Counted from the stretch's first letter, positions 9,036-17,501 are shown. The stretch is DNA of 20,907 nt from Dimorphilus gyrociliatus (GCA_904063045.1 CAJFCJ010000068.1:1-20907), one strand, 5' to 3'. The notes: generated by a model not told the origin, from the sequence alone. Translations and numbers: made by a program.

Positions 9036-10091
9036 ATGAATGTTATTTTGGTTTATGGGAGTGACAAAGCCAGAGCCTAGGAAGTAGATGAGTATCTTTC
9101 AATAATTAATGAATTAATGTTGAGAATTAAAAGTAGTGGAGCCAATGTTGATGGTAATAGCTTTTTAAAGTACCATTTGATGACTGGGGCAGCTACAATT
9201 CCTGAAGGTATGGTTAATCCTGATCCTACTCAACCAAAATTCACTTATGATGGCATTCAAGATAACACTTTGGAAAAGACAATTGCAAGTCTTCTAATTG
9301 ATGCTAATGAGAAACCTAATACTACTTTGCTGAGACCCTATTCGGGTAGCAAAGATACTTGGGCCTTTAAGAGGAACTTTCAAACAGCTTGTGAATTAAA
9401 CCTTTGGGATCCAGAGGAGAAAAGAATTCGAATGCTGAGAAAATATACTACTGGAAGAGCCAGAGATGCTATTGAAAGTTTACCCTCCATGGCAAATGAA
9501 AATGAAATTTGGTATGCATTGGATGAAGAATTTAATCCAGATCCTATGGCTTACAAAAAAGAAATTGATAGATTGAGACAGTTCAATGATGAAACTGTCC
9601 AAAGTTTTATTAGAAGAAGTAAAGAACTTGGGGAAAAATTCCTACCATTCAATAATACTGAAATGGCTTGTGTTACTGAAAGAGTTAGAGAACTTCAACT
9701 GTTAACTGTATTCAGGAATGGTCTTAAAGGAAAAATTGTTAATCATGTGGAAAAAGATGGAAAGATTAACTCAGTTAATCAGTATATTAATTTGGCAAAA
9801 ACAGCAAAAATATTTTTTGATAATGCAAGAAAGGAAAGCAAAAATGAATTCAAACAGTACAAAAGGAGATTTGACAACAATCAGAGTAACTCAAATCAAA
9901 ATGAACATACATTTAAACCTTTTTCTCAAAATAGATTTCAACAACAAAGAAATGGAAATGCAGGAAATAATGAAAAAGGCAGCTTTAAGAGACTAATACA
10001 TGTTGGACCTGATGAACCGAATGAGACTGAAATTTCTAAAGGAAGAATGGCAACATTTAATCTCAAAAAAAGAGAAAATCGCACATTTTAA
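9036..10091 (+). pseudogene. gag: LTR-retrotransposon Gag, Ty3/gypsy-like, copy B
   Basis: Gag is the structural capsid protein of an LTR retrotransposon. The frame is open from 9117 to 10091 (324 codons). The same frame continues upstream to an ATG at 9036, only 37 bases after LTR1, but is cut by TAG at 9078-9080; copy A has the same stop. The native start was therefore probably 9036, with 9117 (ELMLRIK context) a usable fallback. Residues about 80-180 from 9117 resemble the Retrotrans_gag capsid domain: WAFKRNF, a long helical run, then EEFNP, LRQFNDETVQSFIRR and LLTVFRNGL. The C-terminal tail is Gln/Asn- and Arg/Lys-rich (NNQSNSNQNE, RFQQQRNGN) and has no CCHC zinc knuckle. The frame ends at TTT TAA, where protease continues in the +1 frame. 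Family assignment is good; activity is unlikely. Confidence 0.85.
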
Positions 10092-10092
10092 G
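10086..10092 (+). promoter_or_regulatory. Candidate +1 frameshift site, gag to protease
   Basis: The gag frame reads TTT TAA G. Four consecutive T bases (10086-10089) let a Phe tRNA re-pair on TTT one base downstream, and the new frame reads AAG TGT into protease without a break. All three copies keep this site. A slippery sense codon followed by a stop in the zero frame is a known layout for +1 frameshifting. It could also be a fixed indel in a dead element. Confidence 0.4.
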
Positions 10093-10761
10093 TGTACTTC
10101 TTTGGTAAAAGGCAGAAAAGATTTCCAATTTCGAATTAAATATCATAATGGAAGAGAGGTCATTGCCTTATGTGATACAGGAGCCTTTATGTCCTTTATT
10201 ACTGAAAAGGAAATCAGGCTAATGGACCATAAATTCATCATGATAGAAACTACAGACTTACCAACCATCACTTAAGCAGATGGAAAAGCTTTAAAGATTA
10301 AAGGAAAAGCAAAATTGAACATCCAGTTTGCTGGAAGAATTATGAAACAAGAATTTTTCATTATGGAAAAATTGGATATGGCTGTAATACTTGGTTGTGA
10401 CTTCTTACAAAATTCTGGAGCCATTATCAACTTTGCAACAAAACAAGTTTCCCTTCCATTCTTTATCAAAAGAGGGGAACCAGTTAAGAAGTTTATACAA
10501 CAAGCCCAAAATCAACAAACAAAATCTGGAAAACAAGCAAATATGACAAAAATAACTTTTGGAATGTTGGGAAAATATTTTCACAACTACCAAAACACCA
10601 CTGAAGAAGCTGGCACTAAAACCTATCCAGGCTCTGATTCAGAACTTATTATAAATTCATTTGAAGAAAGAATGAAACCACCTCAGAAGAAGAGTATCTA
10701 TTTTTGTTTTTTAAAATTTGTGATATTTTATGAAAAATGGGAAATTTTAAATATCTTTTAA
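10090..10761 (+). pseudogene. Retropepsin-type aspartic protease, truncated pol, copy B
   Basis: This frame is +1 relative to gag and opens exactly at the gag stop. It carries the catalytic motif ALCDTGA (Asp-Thr-Gly at 10174-10182) and the second retropepsin hallmark VILGCDFL (10384-10407). Between them an in-frame TAA at 10273-10275 breaks the enzyme; the stop is present in all three copies, so it is not a sequencing slip. After VILGCDFL the frame continues with a charged, Gln-rich stretch (KKFIQQAQNQQ) to a stop at 10759-10761. From about 10695 the sequence turns into AT-rich DNA. No reverse transcriptase, RNase H or integrase follows, so pol is lost. The enzyme would normally cleave Gag and Gag-Pol. 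Confidence 0.82.
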
Positions 10762-11026
10762 ATAAATCAAATGTGGAAGTGTCTAAAATGCAAAATATTT
10801 TAAATGGATATTGCTAAAATAGGTTGTTAAGAAGTATATAAATATAATATTGAATAATATAATGATCACATTATACAGAATCTGTTGAGCTGAATTATAC
10901 ACTTGAAATTTAACAAAATAGGGGTAAAACCATACCTGATTGAAACCCTAGTCATATTAGGTGAAACCATACTCTTGAAATTCCAGACATTTTATTTATT
11001 AATACATAGGAAAAGCATATAGAATA
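10762..11026. other. Intergenic AT-rich DNA after the protease remnant
   Basis: No coding frame of note. It contains two imperfect copies of GAAACCATAC/AAAACCATAC (about 10926 and 10963). It may be what remains of the retroelement 3' region. Confidence 0.5.
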
Positions 11027-11251
11027 TGTACTTTGTTGTATTGTAATCATAGGAATATCTGCTTCTTCGGAACAGTATTTGTCCTTTCCAATTATTTATC
11101 AATTTACCAAAGTACTCACACAAATAGAACCTTTCAAGTTCCTACACAAATAGTCTTAAAAAATGTAATTTTTGTAGAAATTAATCAACAAAGTGCCAGT
11201 ATTTCAGTTAAAGAAAATATATTAAGTAAATGAGTTTCTAGTTCTAAACAA
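11027..11251 (-). mobile_element. Inverted LTR1 fragment
   Basis: Read on the - strand this matches 8777-8999, covering the U5 end with the same AAGTACA terminus and most of R. It stops at TTGTTTAGAACT and lacks U3 and the TATA box. It faces LTR1, so the gag-protease remnant sits between inverted LTR pieces instead of a direct pair. It may be a truncated insertion, or part of an inversion that replaced the true 3' LTR. Confidence 0.75.
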
Positions 11252-11605
11252 TGTGAAGAATGGAAAAGTGAATTGATTGAATATGGTTTTATCAAAGAAA
11301 ATAAAGACTTAATAAAGAAACCTACAATTAACACATTTGCTGACTGGGTTCAAATAGTCAATGAACACATTGGACAAGAAATGAACTGGATAAATAAGAC
11401 AAATTAGAGTGGTTTATGCCTGTTAATTGTTGGTAATAATACACAAAGTCATACATCATCTTGAAAAACTCTAGATAAAAATGTTGAATGCATCAAGCTA
11501 AGAAGATATTTATCATATCCAAACTATTCAATAATGAACCTCCCATATCAAGACAGACACATAAGAGGATTAGGTGGACCAAGAAAAAGAGTGTTAATTC
11601 CACAT
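11249..11605 (+). pseudogene. Unrecognised reading frame, part 1 (before LTR2a)
   Basis: One frame reads through here with only two stops (TAG 11405-11407 and TGA 11462-11464). Composition is protein-like, with segments such as FADWVQIVNEHIGQEMNW and MNLPYQDRHIRGLGGP. It begins at the edge of the inverted LTR1 piece and runs directly into LTR2a. The same frame resumes at 12218 once the LTR and one copy of ACAT are discounted. I do not recognise the family; it could be a host gene or the coding part of another element. Confidence 0.5.
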
Positions 11606-11764
11606 TGTACAACTTTGGTTATATTTTACATGCTTGAACTCTATTATTTTATGCAACATATACATGTACATCTTGAAACCTACGCAAGAAAATGCTATAA
11701 CACTGACCAAACATAAGTCTGATTAGTCAGTTTGAAGGCTCATCTTTAATTAACAATAAAGGTT

Positions 11765-11833
11765 TGGCCAAGTTATGATTTAATTAACTTGCCTAGGGTG
11801 TGGCCAAGTTATAATTCAATTAACCTTCCTAAA
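11765..11833 (+). repeat. 36-bp tandem duplication in the LTR2a U3
   Basis: TGGCCAAGTTAT followed by an AATTAA stretch occurs at 11765 and again at 11801, 36 bp apart. LTR2b has the same arrangement at 13792 and 13828. Repeated U3 blocks upstream of a TATA box are often enhancer duplications; that role is inference. Confidence 0.65.
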
Positions 11834-11931
11834 TGTTCAACCTTGTAACATCCTCTTACTAAACATAAATATGAACTACACATTTCGGCAACTGTAAAGT
11901 GATGATTGGATGTCAGAGGCAAACCTCAAAG

Positions 11932-11939
11932 TATATAAA
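11932..11939 (+). promoter_or_regulatory. LTR2a TATA box
   Basis: TATATAAA, conserved at the same place in LTR2b (13958-13965). Confidence 0.6.
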
Positions 11940-12217
11940 TCCTCACTATTCTCATTCTGCATGCAGCTTCCATCTGAACCCAAGGACCTGGAAAGATAAC
12001 CTGGAAACAACTCCTCGACATTGGAAGACAGTTTGGTAACTTGGCAACCTGCTAATACAAACTATCTACTCTGCTATTGAACTCTCATATTGCACTTGCT
12101 TAAGTATTATTATTGTGAATAAACCATTTTAATTTAAACATTTGTTTAAAAGGTTTGAGTAGAACCAGTATTGTTATAACTTGCAAATGCATAGATTTTG
12201 CCAGCAAGAGCAGTACA

Positions 12218-12458
12218 ACATAAAGCATTTGATTTATTAAAAACTGACCTCAAAGAGTCAAACTATGCTAATAAGATAATGCTAACAGACACAAATTATC
12301 AAGTTATTTCAAATATTGAAGCTATGAGACTGGAAAAGTTTCAAGGAAAAAAGAAATCCTTTTTGAGAAATGCAAATGAAACAGATAAACAAAATATTGT
12401 AACTTATATTGATAGGGGGTGTAGGAGAAAACATCCAATTATCTATACCAAATATTAA
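12218..12458 (+). pseudogene. Unrecognised reading frame, part 2 (after LTR2a)
   Basis: Continues the frame of 11249-11605. It is open from the LTR2a edge to TAA at 12456-12458 and includes lysine- and asparagine-rich protein-like sequence (KTDLKESNYANKIML, NIVTYIDRG). From about 12416 (GGGGTGTAGGAGAAAAC) the sequence resembles the flanking minisatellite insertion, so the last dozen codons are probably not original. Function unknown. Confidence 0.5.
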
Positions 12459-12636
12459 TCTCTAAACCGTTGTTCATATAAAAAATTACTGTTCATGCTT
12501 TCTCCTAAGTTATGGACATTTTCTCCTGTGGACGTTCTCTCTTGTGGACATTTTCTCTTTAGTTGTGGACGATTTCTCCTGTGAATGTTTTCTCTTGTGG
12601 ACATTTTCTCCATAAACCAACGATTGGTATAGAGAA
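12416..12636. mobile_element. Small insertion carrying minisatellite 2
   Basis: The reading frame is lost here and protein-like sequence resumes on the right (GDKSYDMLL near 12637, then the frame of 12660-12836). Near the ends there are short inverted matches: TCTATACCA (12442-12450) against TGGTATAGA (12626-12634). It looks like a small non-autonomous element built around the tandem repeats. Exact ends and target duplication are unclear. Confidence 0.35.
12496..12612. repeat. Minisatellite 2, about six units of 17-23 bp
   Basis: On the - strand the unit is close to GGAGAAAATGTCCACAA, repeated with variants such as AGAGAACGTCCACAG. The core GAAAATGTCCAC resembles the core GAAAATGCCCAC of minisatellite 1. 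Confidence 0.8.
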
Positions 12637-12659
12637 GGTGATAAAAGCTATGACATGTT

Positions 12660-12836
12660 GCTAAAAACCCAATCAACACCAATAGTAAAAACACTTATTT
12701 TGGCAAAAATTATATTGCACCTGATATTTCGGATATAGATAACAATTACATTCTGACAATGCTGAAAAATTCCAAATTGAAATCTACTACAAGATTCCGA
12801 CCAGATGATTTCAGATTGAAGCACAAAGGATTATGA
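12660..12836 (+). pseudogene. Unrecognised reading frame, part 3
   Basis: Open frame ending in TGA (12834-12836), in the same frame number as 12218-12458. Protein-like segments include FGKNYIAPDISDIDNNYIL and RFRPDDFRLKHKGL. It may be the C-terminal end of the frame broken by LTR2a and the minisatellite insertion, or a separate exon. Family not recognised. Confidence 0.42.
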
Positions 12837-13139
12837 AGTTTAAATTTAATGGTCTCATAATGCATATATAAAAAAAAACAGGAAAAATTATTACATCAGT
12901 TATGGCTAACAAGCCTGCGTCTTCCACATCTGTTTTGAATGAGATATAAGAAGTTTGACATGCATTTTTTCATATTGTTTGTTTCTTTGTTAATTCCATA
13001 GTGGCACCATCTGTAATGGTCAAAGAATCTATTTCCTACAGAATATAGATCTTTTTAAAGGTCTAGACTCTTATTCTACTAAATAAAAGTCTTTCTAAAG
13101 CTCCACAATTATAAATTCAATGAAATAACACTTTTTTCT
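12837..13139. other. Intergenic DNA
   Basis: No convincing coding frame. On the - strand, CCATTACA is followed after two bases by TGGTGCCACTATGG (around 12995-13020). This has the form of an LTR end plus primer-binding site, but I could not confirm a matching LTR. Confidence 0.4.
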
Positions 13140-13632
13140 AAACCTCCACCATTCCTCCACATCAAATCCTTTTGTTGTACTTTCATAGAAGGGTGAATTT
13201 TGTCTTTTACCCTTTGAGTTCCTCATTATTAATTTTTCTTTTTGTTTCTGTAAGCCCCTCAATCCAGGATTTACTACTGCTCTCATTGTTGCTTCTCCTT
13301 TCAATCTGTCCTATCTTTCAGATCCTTTTTATCTTGTCCTCTGTCCTGGAGTTTTGTGTGCGGCATATTACCCTCTGTCTCTTTCATCTTCTTCACTGTC
13401 TGACTATCCCATTCTTTTACTGAGGCAGGCAGTCAAATTTCACATCCCTTGTTTTGATTGCACAAGCCATCTTAATTTATCACATTTGCTTTACTGGTAT
13501 ACTTTCGTCCTTACATGACTGCTTTTACTTTAACCCTAAATCCAACCCTTGTCTGTAACTAGCCTTTTGCATTACTCCCAACTCTTATATGAGCGGTTAC
13601 TGTGTGGTTTATACCGTCCCATTATACTGAGT
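13140..13632. other. Less AT-rich stretch, possible gene or LTR remnant
   Basis: Base composition shifts: the + strand is rich in C and T, the - strand in G and A, and CG-containing words such as GTGCGGC and GAGCGG appear. A - strand frame (13095-13304) gives a basic, Glu/Lys-rich peptide with GFDVEEWWRFRKK, but I cannot assign it. TGTGAAATTTGACTG on the - strand near 13443 could be an LTR start pairing with the possible LTR end near 13018. Nature uncertain. Confidence 0.3.
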
Positions 13633-14266
13633 TGTACAACTTTGGTTATATTTTACATGCTTGAACTCTATTATTTTATGCAACATATACATGTACATCT
13701 TAAAACCTACGCAAGAAAATGCTATAACATTGGCCAAACATAAGTCTGATTAGTCAGCTTCAAGGCTCATCTTTAATTACCAATAAAGGTTTGGCCAAGT
13801 TATAATTTAATTAACTTGCCTAGGGTGTGGCCAAGTTATAATTCAATTAACCTTCCTAAATGTTCAACCTTGTAACATCCTGTTACTAAACATAAATATG
13901 AACTACACATTTTGGCAACTGTAAAGTGATGATTGGATGTCAGAGCAAACCTCAAAGTATATAAATCCTCACTATTCTCATTTGGCATGCAGCTTCCATC
14001 TGGACCCAAGGACCTGGGAGAATCATCTGGAAACAACCTCCACTGGAACCATCCATCTACTCCTCAACATTAGAAGACAGTTTGGTAATTTGGCAACCTG
14101 CTTTTACAAACTATCTACTCTGCTATCGAACTCTCATATTGTTACTTGCTTAAGTATTATTATTGCGAATAAACCGTTTTAATTTAAACATTTGTTTAAA
14201 GGTTCGAGTAGAACCAGTATTGTTATAACTTGCAAACGCATAGATTTCGCCAGCAAGAGCAGTACA
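13633..14266 (+). mobile_element. LTR2b, solo LTR
   Basis: A 634-bp repeat with the same ends as LTR2a (TGTACAAC...GCAGTACA), TATA box (13958-13965) and AATAAA (14168-14173). It differs from LTR2a by scattered substitutions, many at CpG/TpG sites, and by an extra block of about 22 bp near 14036-14060. Flanks are GAGT (13629-13632) and GAAT (14267-14270), at best a decayed 4-bp duplication. It is not clear whether it inserted independently or arose as a copy of LTR2a with some flank. Confidence 0.78.
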
Positions 14267-14389
14267 GAATAATGAAATTCTGAGTTGTTACTATGTGCTC
14301 AATTGTCAACCTTTGTGGATTATCATTTAGCTTTTTTTAGTTCTATTTTATTTTTCAAACTTACAATGAAGCTTAGCTAAAGCAGTACA
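14258..14389. mobile_element. 114-bp insertion flanked by 9-bp direct repeats
   Basis: AGCAGTACA occurs at 14258-14266 (the LTR2b end) and again at 14381-14389, with 114 bp between. After the second copy comes ACATAAA, the same seven bases that follow LTR2a. The simplest reading is an insertion into the LTR2b end that duplicated 9 bp. MULE-type elements make duplications of about this size. I see no clear terminal inverted repeats, so the element type is open. Confidence 0.45.
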
Positions 14390-15003
14390 ACATAAATTTA
14401 AGTAGCATTAGTCAAAGGACTCAGTTCATCATTATTATTTATCAACCATTTCAAATACATCATTTTACAAATTGATTGACTTGATTATGAAAATTTTATA
14501 GACAAATAAAGTTAAATTTATCTCTTTTTTCTTTTAAATTTTCAAAAGAATGACAGAGCAGATATTTATTTTTAATGAATTATGATTTGAAATTTTCATT
14601 CCAACTTTTTTGTCTTACCAAAATGAAAGAAATTCATTGGAAGTTCACAAGCCAATACATTAATTATTGTAAATAATTCACCAATTTGTAAATTTCCATA
14701 ATCTTTTCAAAAATGTAGGTTTTTTTGTGTAAGTGCATGGATCAGTTGTATCTAATCGCATAGTATAACAAAAGTTGTACATTACCAAATGATTTTATGG
14801 AATGATGTAGTTTGTATTTCCATAAATGAAAATTTTCCAACAGCATCAACATTAGCTTTTTTATTTCAATGTACACTGATTTTTGTTTCATTATTATAAT
14901 GTAAAAGCATTGCTGTTTAATAAATCTGTCTTTTTTTTCTGAATATTCAAATTTTTATAAGAAAGAGTAGTAGACCACTGATTATTTCTTCATTTTTTAT
15001 TTC
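14390..15003. other. AT-rich DNA up to the palindrome 2 turn
   Basis: No coding frame, LTR or tandem array seen. It contains the patch 14782-14873 that differs strongly from its mirror in copy C. Confidence 0.5.
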
Positions 15004-15017
15004 AATAAGGATTATAA
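15004..15017. repeat. Palindrome 2 turn (short loop)
   Basis: The innermost pairing is TTTTATTTC (14995-15003) with GAAATAAAA (15018-15026), leaving a 14-base loop. Just outside, a T/C-rich strand (14984-15003) faces a longer A/G-rich strand (15018-15043) of similar pattern. Pairing is again perfect from 14976 outward against 15049 onward. I see no SMRTbell-type adapter sequence at the turn. Confidence 0.8.
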
Positions 15018-15740
15018 GAAATAAAAAAAAAGAAAAAAAGAAACAATGGGTCTACTACTCTTTCTTATAAAAATTTGAATATTCAGAAAAAAAAGACAGA
15101 TTTATTAAACAGCAATGCTTTTACATTATAATAATGAAACAAAAATCAGTGTACATTGATATAAATAAGCTACTGTTGTTACCATTGGAAAATTTTCATT
15201 TATCATTCAAGAAAATCATTTGGTAATTTACAACTTTTGTTATACTATGCAATTAGATACAACTGATCCATGCACTTACACAAAAAACCTACATTTTTGA
15301 AAAGATTATGGAAATTTACAAATTGGTGAATTATTTACAATAATTAATGTATTGGCTTGTGAACTTCCAATGAATTTCTTTCATTTTGGTAAGACAAAAA
15401 AGTTGGAATGAAAATTTCAAATCATAATTCATTAAAAATAAATATCTGCTCTGTCATTCTTTTGAAAATTTAAAAGAAAAAAGAGATAAATTTAACTTTA
15501 TTTGTCTATAAAAATTTTCATAATCAAGTCAATCAATTTGTAAAATGATGTATTGAAATGGTTGATAAATAATAATGATGAACTGAGTCCTTTGACTAAT
15601 GCTACTTAAATTTATGTTGTACTGCTTTAGCTAAGCTTCATTGTAAGTTTGAAAAATAAAATAGAACTAAAAAAAGCTAAATGATAATCCACAAAGGTTG
15701 ACAATTGAGCACATAGTAACAACTCAGAATTTCATTATTC
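15018..15740. other. AT-rich DNA after the palindrome 2 turn, copy C
   Basis: Mirror of 14267-15003, including the 114-bp insertion. No gene seen. The stretch 15154-15228 is the diverged counterpart of 14782-14873. Confidence 0.5.
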
Positions 15741-16374
15741 TGTACTGCTCTTGCTGGCGAAATCTATGCGTTTGCAAGTTATAACAATACTGGTTCTACT
15801 CGAACTTTAAACAAATGTTTAAATTAAAACGGTTTATTCGCAATAATAATACTTAAGCAAGTAACAATATGAGAGTTCGATAGCAGAGTAGATAGTTTGT
15901 AAAAGCAGGTTGCCAAATTACCAAACTGTCTTCTAATGTTGAGGAGTAGATGGATGGTTCCAGTGGAGGTTGTTTCCAGATGATTCTCCCAGGTCCTTGG
16001 GTCCAGATGGAAGCTGCATGCCAAATGAGAATAGTGAGGATTTATATACTTTGAGGTTTGCCTCTGACATCCAATCATCACTTTACAGTTGCCAAAATGT
16101 GTAGTTCATATTTATGTTTAGTAACAGGATGTTACAAGGTTGAACATTTAGGAAGGTTAATTGAATTATAACTTGGCCACACCCTAGGCAAGTTAATTAA
16201 ATTATAACTTGGCCAAACCTTTATTGGTAATTAAAGATGAGCCTTGAAGCTGACTAATCAGACTTATGTTTGGGCCAATGTTATAGCATTTTCTTGCGTA
16301 GGTTTTAAGATGTACATGTATATGTTGCATAAAATAATAGAGTTCAAGCATGTAAAATATAACCAAAGTGTACA
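15741..16374 (-). mobile_element. LTR2b, copy C
   Basis: Mirror of 13633-14266, with single-base indels only. Confidence 0.78.
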
Positions 16375-17165
16375 ACTCAGTATAATGGGACGGTATAAAC
16401 CACACAGTAACCGCTCATATAAGAGTTGGGAGTAATGCAAAAGGCTAGTTACAGACAAGGGTTGGATTTAGGGTTAAAGTAAAAGCAGTCATGTAAGGAC
16501 GAAAGTATACCAGTAAAGCAAATGTGATAAATTAAGATGGCTTGTGCAATCAAAACAAGGGATGTGAAATTTGACTGCCTGCCTCAGTAAAAGAATGGAT
16601 AGTCAGACAGTGAAGAAGATGAAAGAGACAGAGGGTAATATGCCGCACACAAAACTCCAGGACAGAGGACAAGATAAAAAGGATCTGAAAGATAGGACAG
16701 ATTGAAAGGAGAAGCAACAATGAGAGCAGTAGTAAATCCTGGATTGAGGGCTTACAGAAACAAAAAGAAAAATTAATAATGAGGAACTCAAAGGGTAAAA
16801 GACAAAATTCACCCTTCTATGAAAGTACAACAAAAGGATTTGATGTGGAGGAATGGTGGAGGTTTAGAAAAAGTGTTATTTCATTGAATTTATAATTGTG
16901 GAGCTTTAGAAAGACTTTTATTTAGTAGAATAAGAGTCTAGACCTTTAAAAAGATCTATATTCTGTAGGAAATAGATTCTTTGACCATTACAGATGGTGC
17001 CACTATGGAATTAACAAAGAAACAAACAATATGAAAAAATGCATGTCAACTTCTTATATCTCATTCAAAACAGATGTGGAAGACGCAGGCTTGTTAGCCA
17101 TAACTGATGTAATAATTTTTCCTGTTTTTTTTATATATGCATTATGAGACCATTAAATTTAAACT
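16375..17165. other. Less AT-rich stretch and flank, copy C
   Basis: Mirror of 12837-13632. On the + strand TGTGAAATTTGACTG (16563) and CCATTACA followed by GA and TGGTGCC (16983-16999) could bound an LTR of about 430 bp with a primer-binding site, but no TATA box or AATAAA pair was found between them. Confidence 0.3.
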
Positions 17166-17343
17166 TCATAATCCTTTGTGCTTCAATCTGAAATCATCTG
17201 GTCGAATCTTGTAGTAGATTTCAATTTGGAATTTTTCAGCATTGTCAGAATGTAATTTTATCTATATCCGAAATATCAGGTGCAATATAATTTTGCCAAA
17301 ATAAGTGTTTTTACTATTGGTGTTGATTGGGTTTTAGCAACAT
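17166..17343 (-). pseudogene. Unrecognised reading frame, part 3, copy C
   Basis: Mirror of 12660-12836, with small indels that shift the frame. Confidence 0.4.
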
Positions 17344-17387
17344 GTCATAGCTTTTATCACCTTCTCTATACCAATCGTTGGTTTATG

Positions 17388-17501
17388 GAAGAAAATGTCC
17401 ACAAGAGAAAACATTCACAGGAGAAATCGTCCACAACTAAAGAGAAAATGTCCACAAGAGAGAAACGTCCACAGGAGAAATGTCCATAACTTAGGAGAAA
17501 G
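17388..17501. repeat. Minisatellite 2, copy C
   Basis: Mirror of 12496-12612; three or more units differ from copy B by one A in an A run. Confidence 0.8.

Larger units (their letters stand above)
5303..10490 (+). repeat. Palindrome 1, right arm
   Basis: Partner of 1-5175. It is the better-preserved version: the gag frame is open from 9117 to 10091 here, but shifted in copy A by the loss of one A near 9805-9810. The arm is the first half of the complete + strand unit (copy B). Confidence 0.95.
11606..12217 (+). mobile_element. LTR2a, solo LTR
   Basis: A 612-bp repeat beginning TGTACAAC and ending GCAGTACA. It is roughly 95% identical by eye to LTR2b at 13633-14266 in the same orientation. 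It has TATATAAA (11932-11939) and AATAAA (12118-12123). ACAT lies on both sides (11602-11605 and 12218-12221), which fits a 4-bp target duplication. The reading frame on the two sides is in register when the LTR plus one ACAT (616 bp) is removed. No gag or pol follows, so I read it as a solo LTR; an alternative is that LTR2a and LTR2b bound one highly decayed element. Confidence 0.78.
9080..15003 (+). repeat. Palindrome 2, left arm
   Basis: This arm is mirrored by 15018-20907. Paired positions sum to about 29988 at the gag end and about 30025 at the turn, the drift being the net effect of small indels. It overlaps palindrome 1, so 9080-10490 (gag and protease) occurs three times in the window, in orientation -, +, -. 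Confidence 0.95.

Noticed and set aside
9036-10761. Infectious endogenous retrovirus
   Set aside because: Only gag and a broken protease are present, with no reverse transcriptase, integrase or envelope. A defective LTR retrotransposon explains the sequence.
11534-11716. Open frame spanning the LTR2a edge
   Set aside because: Its second half is translated LTR sequence. Only the part before 11606 is likely coding-derived.
13836-14182. Short open frames on both strands inside LTR2b
   Set aside because: They lie over the TATA box, R and U5 of an LTR and recur wherever the LTR does.
11606-14266. LTR2a and LTR2b as the two ends of one intact element
   Set aside because: The DNA between them has no gag or pol, no convincing primer-binding site follows LTR2a, and the reading frame is in register across LTR2a alone. 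Not fully excluded, because ACAT also follows LTR2b after the 114-bp insertion.
15004-15017. Residual sequencing adapter at the palindrome turns
   Set aside because: Neither turn contains sequence resembling a common hairpin adapter. The loop at 5176-5302 is native LTR1 sequence and the other is 14 bases of AT-rich DNA. Adapter trimming cannot be excluded.
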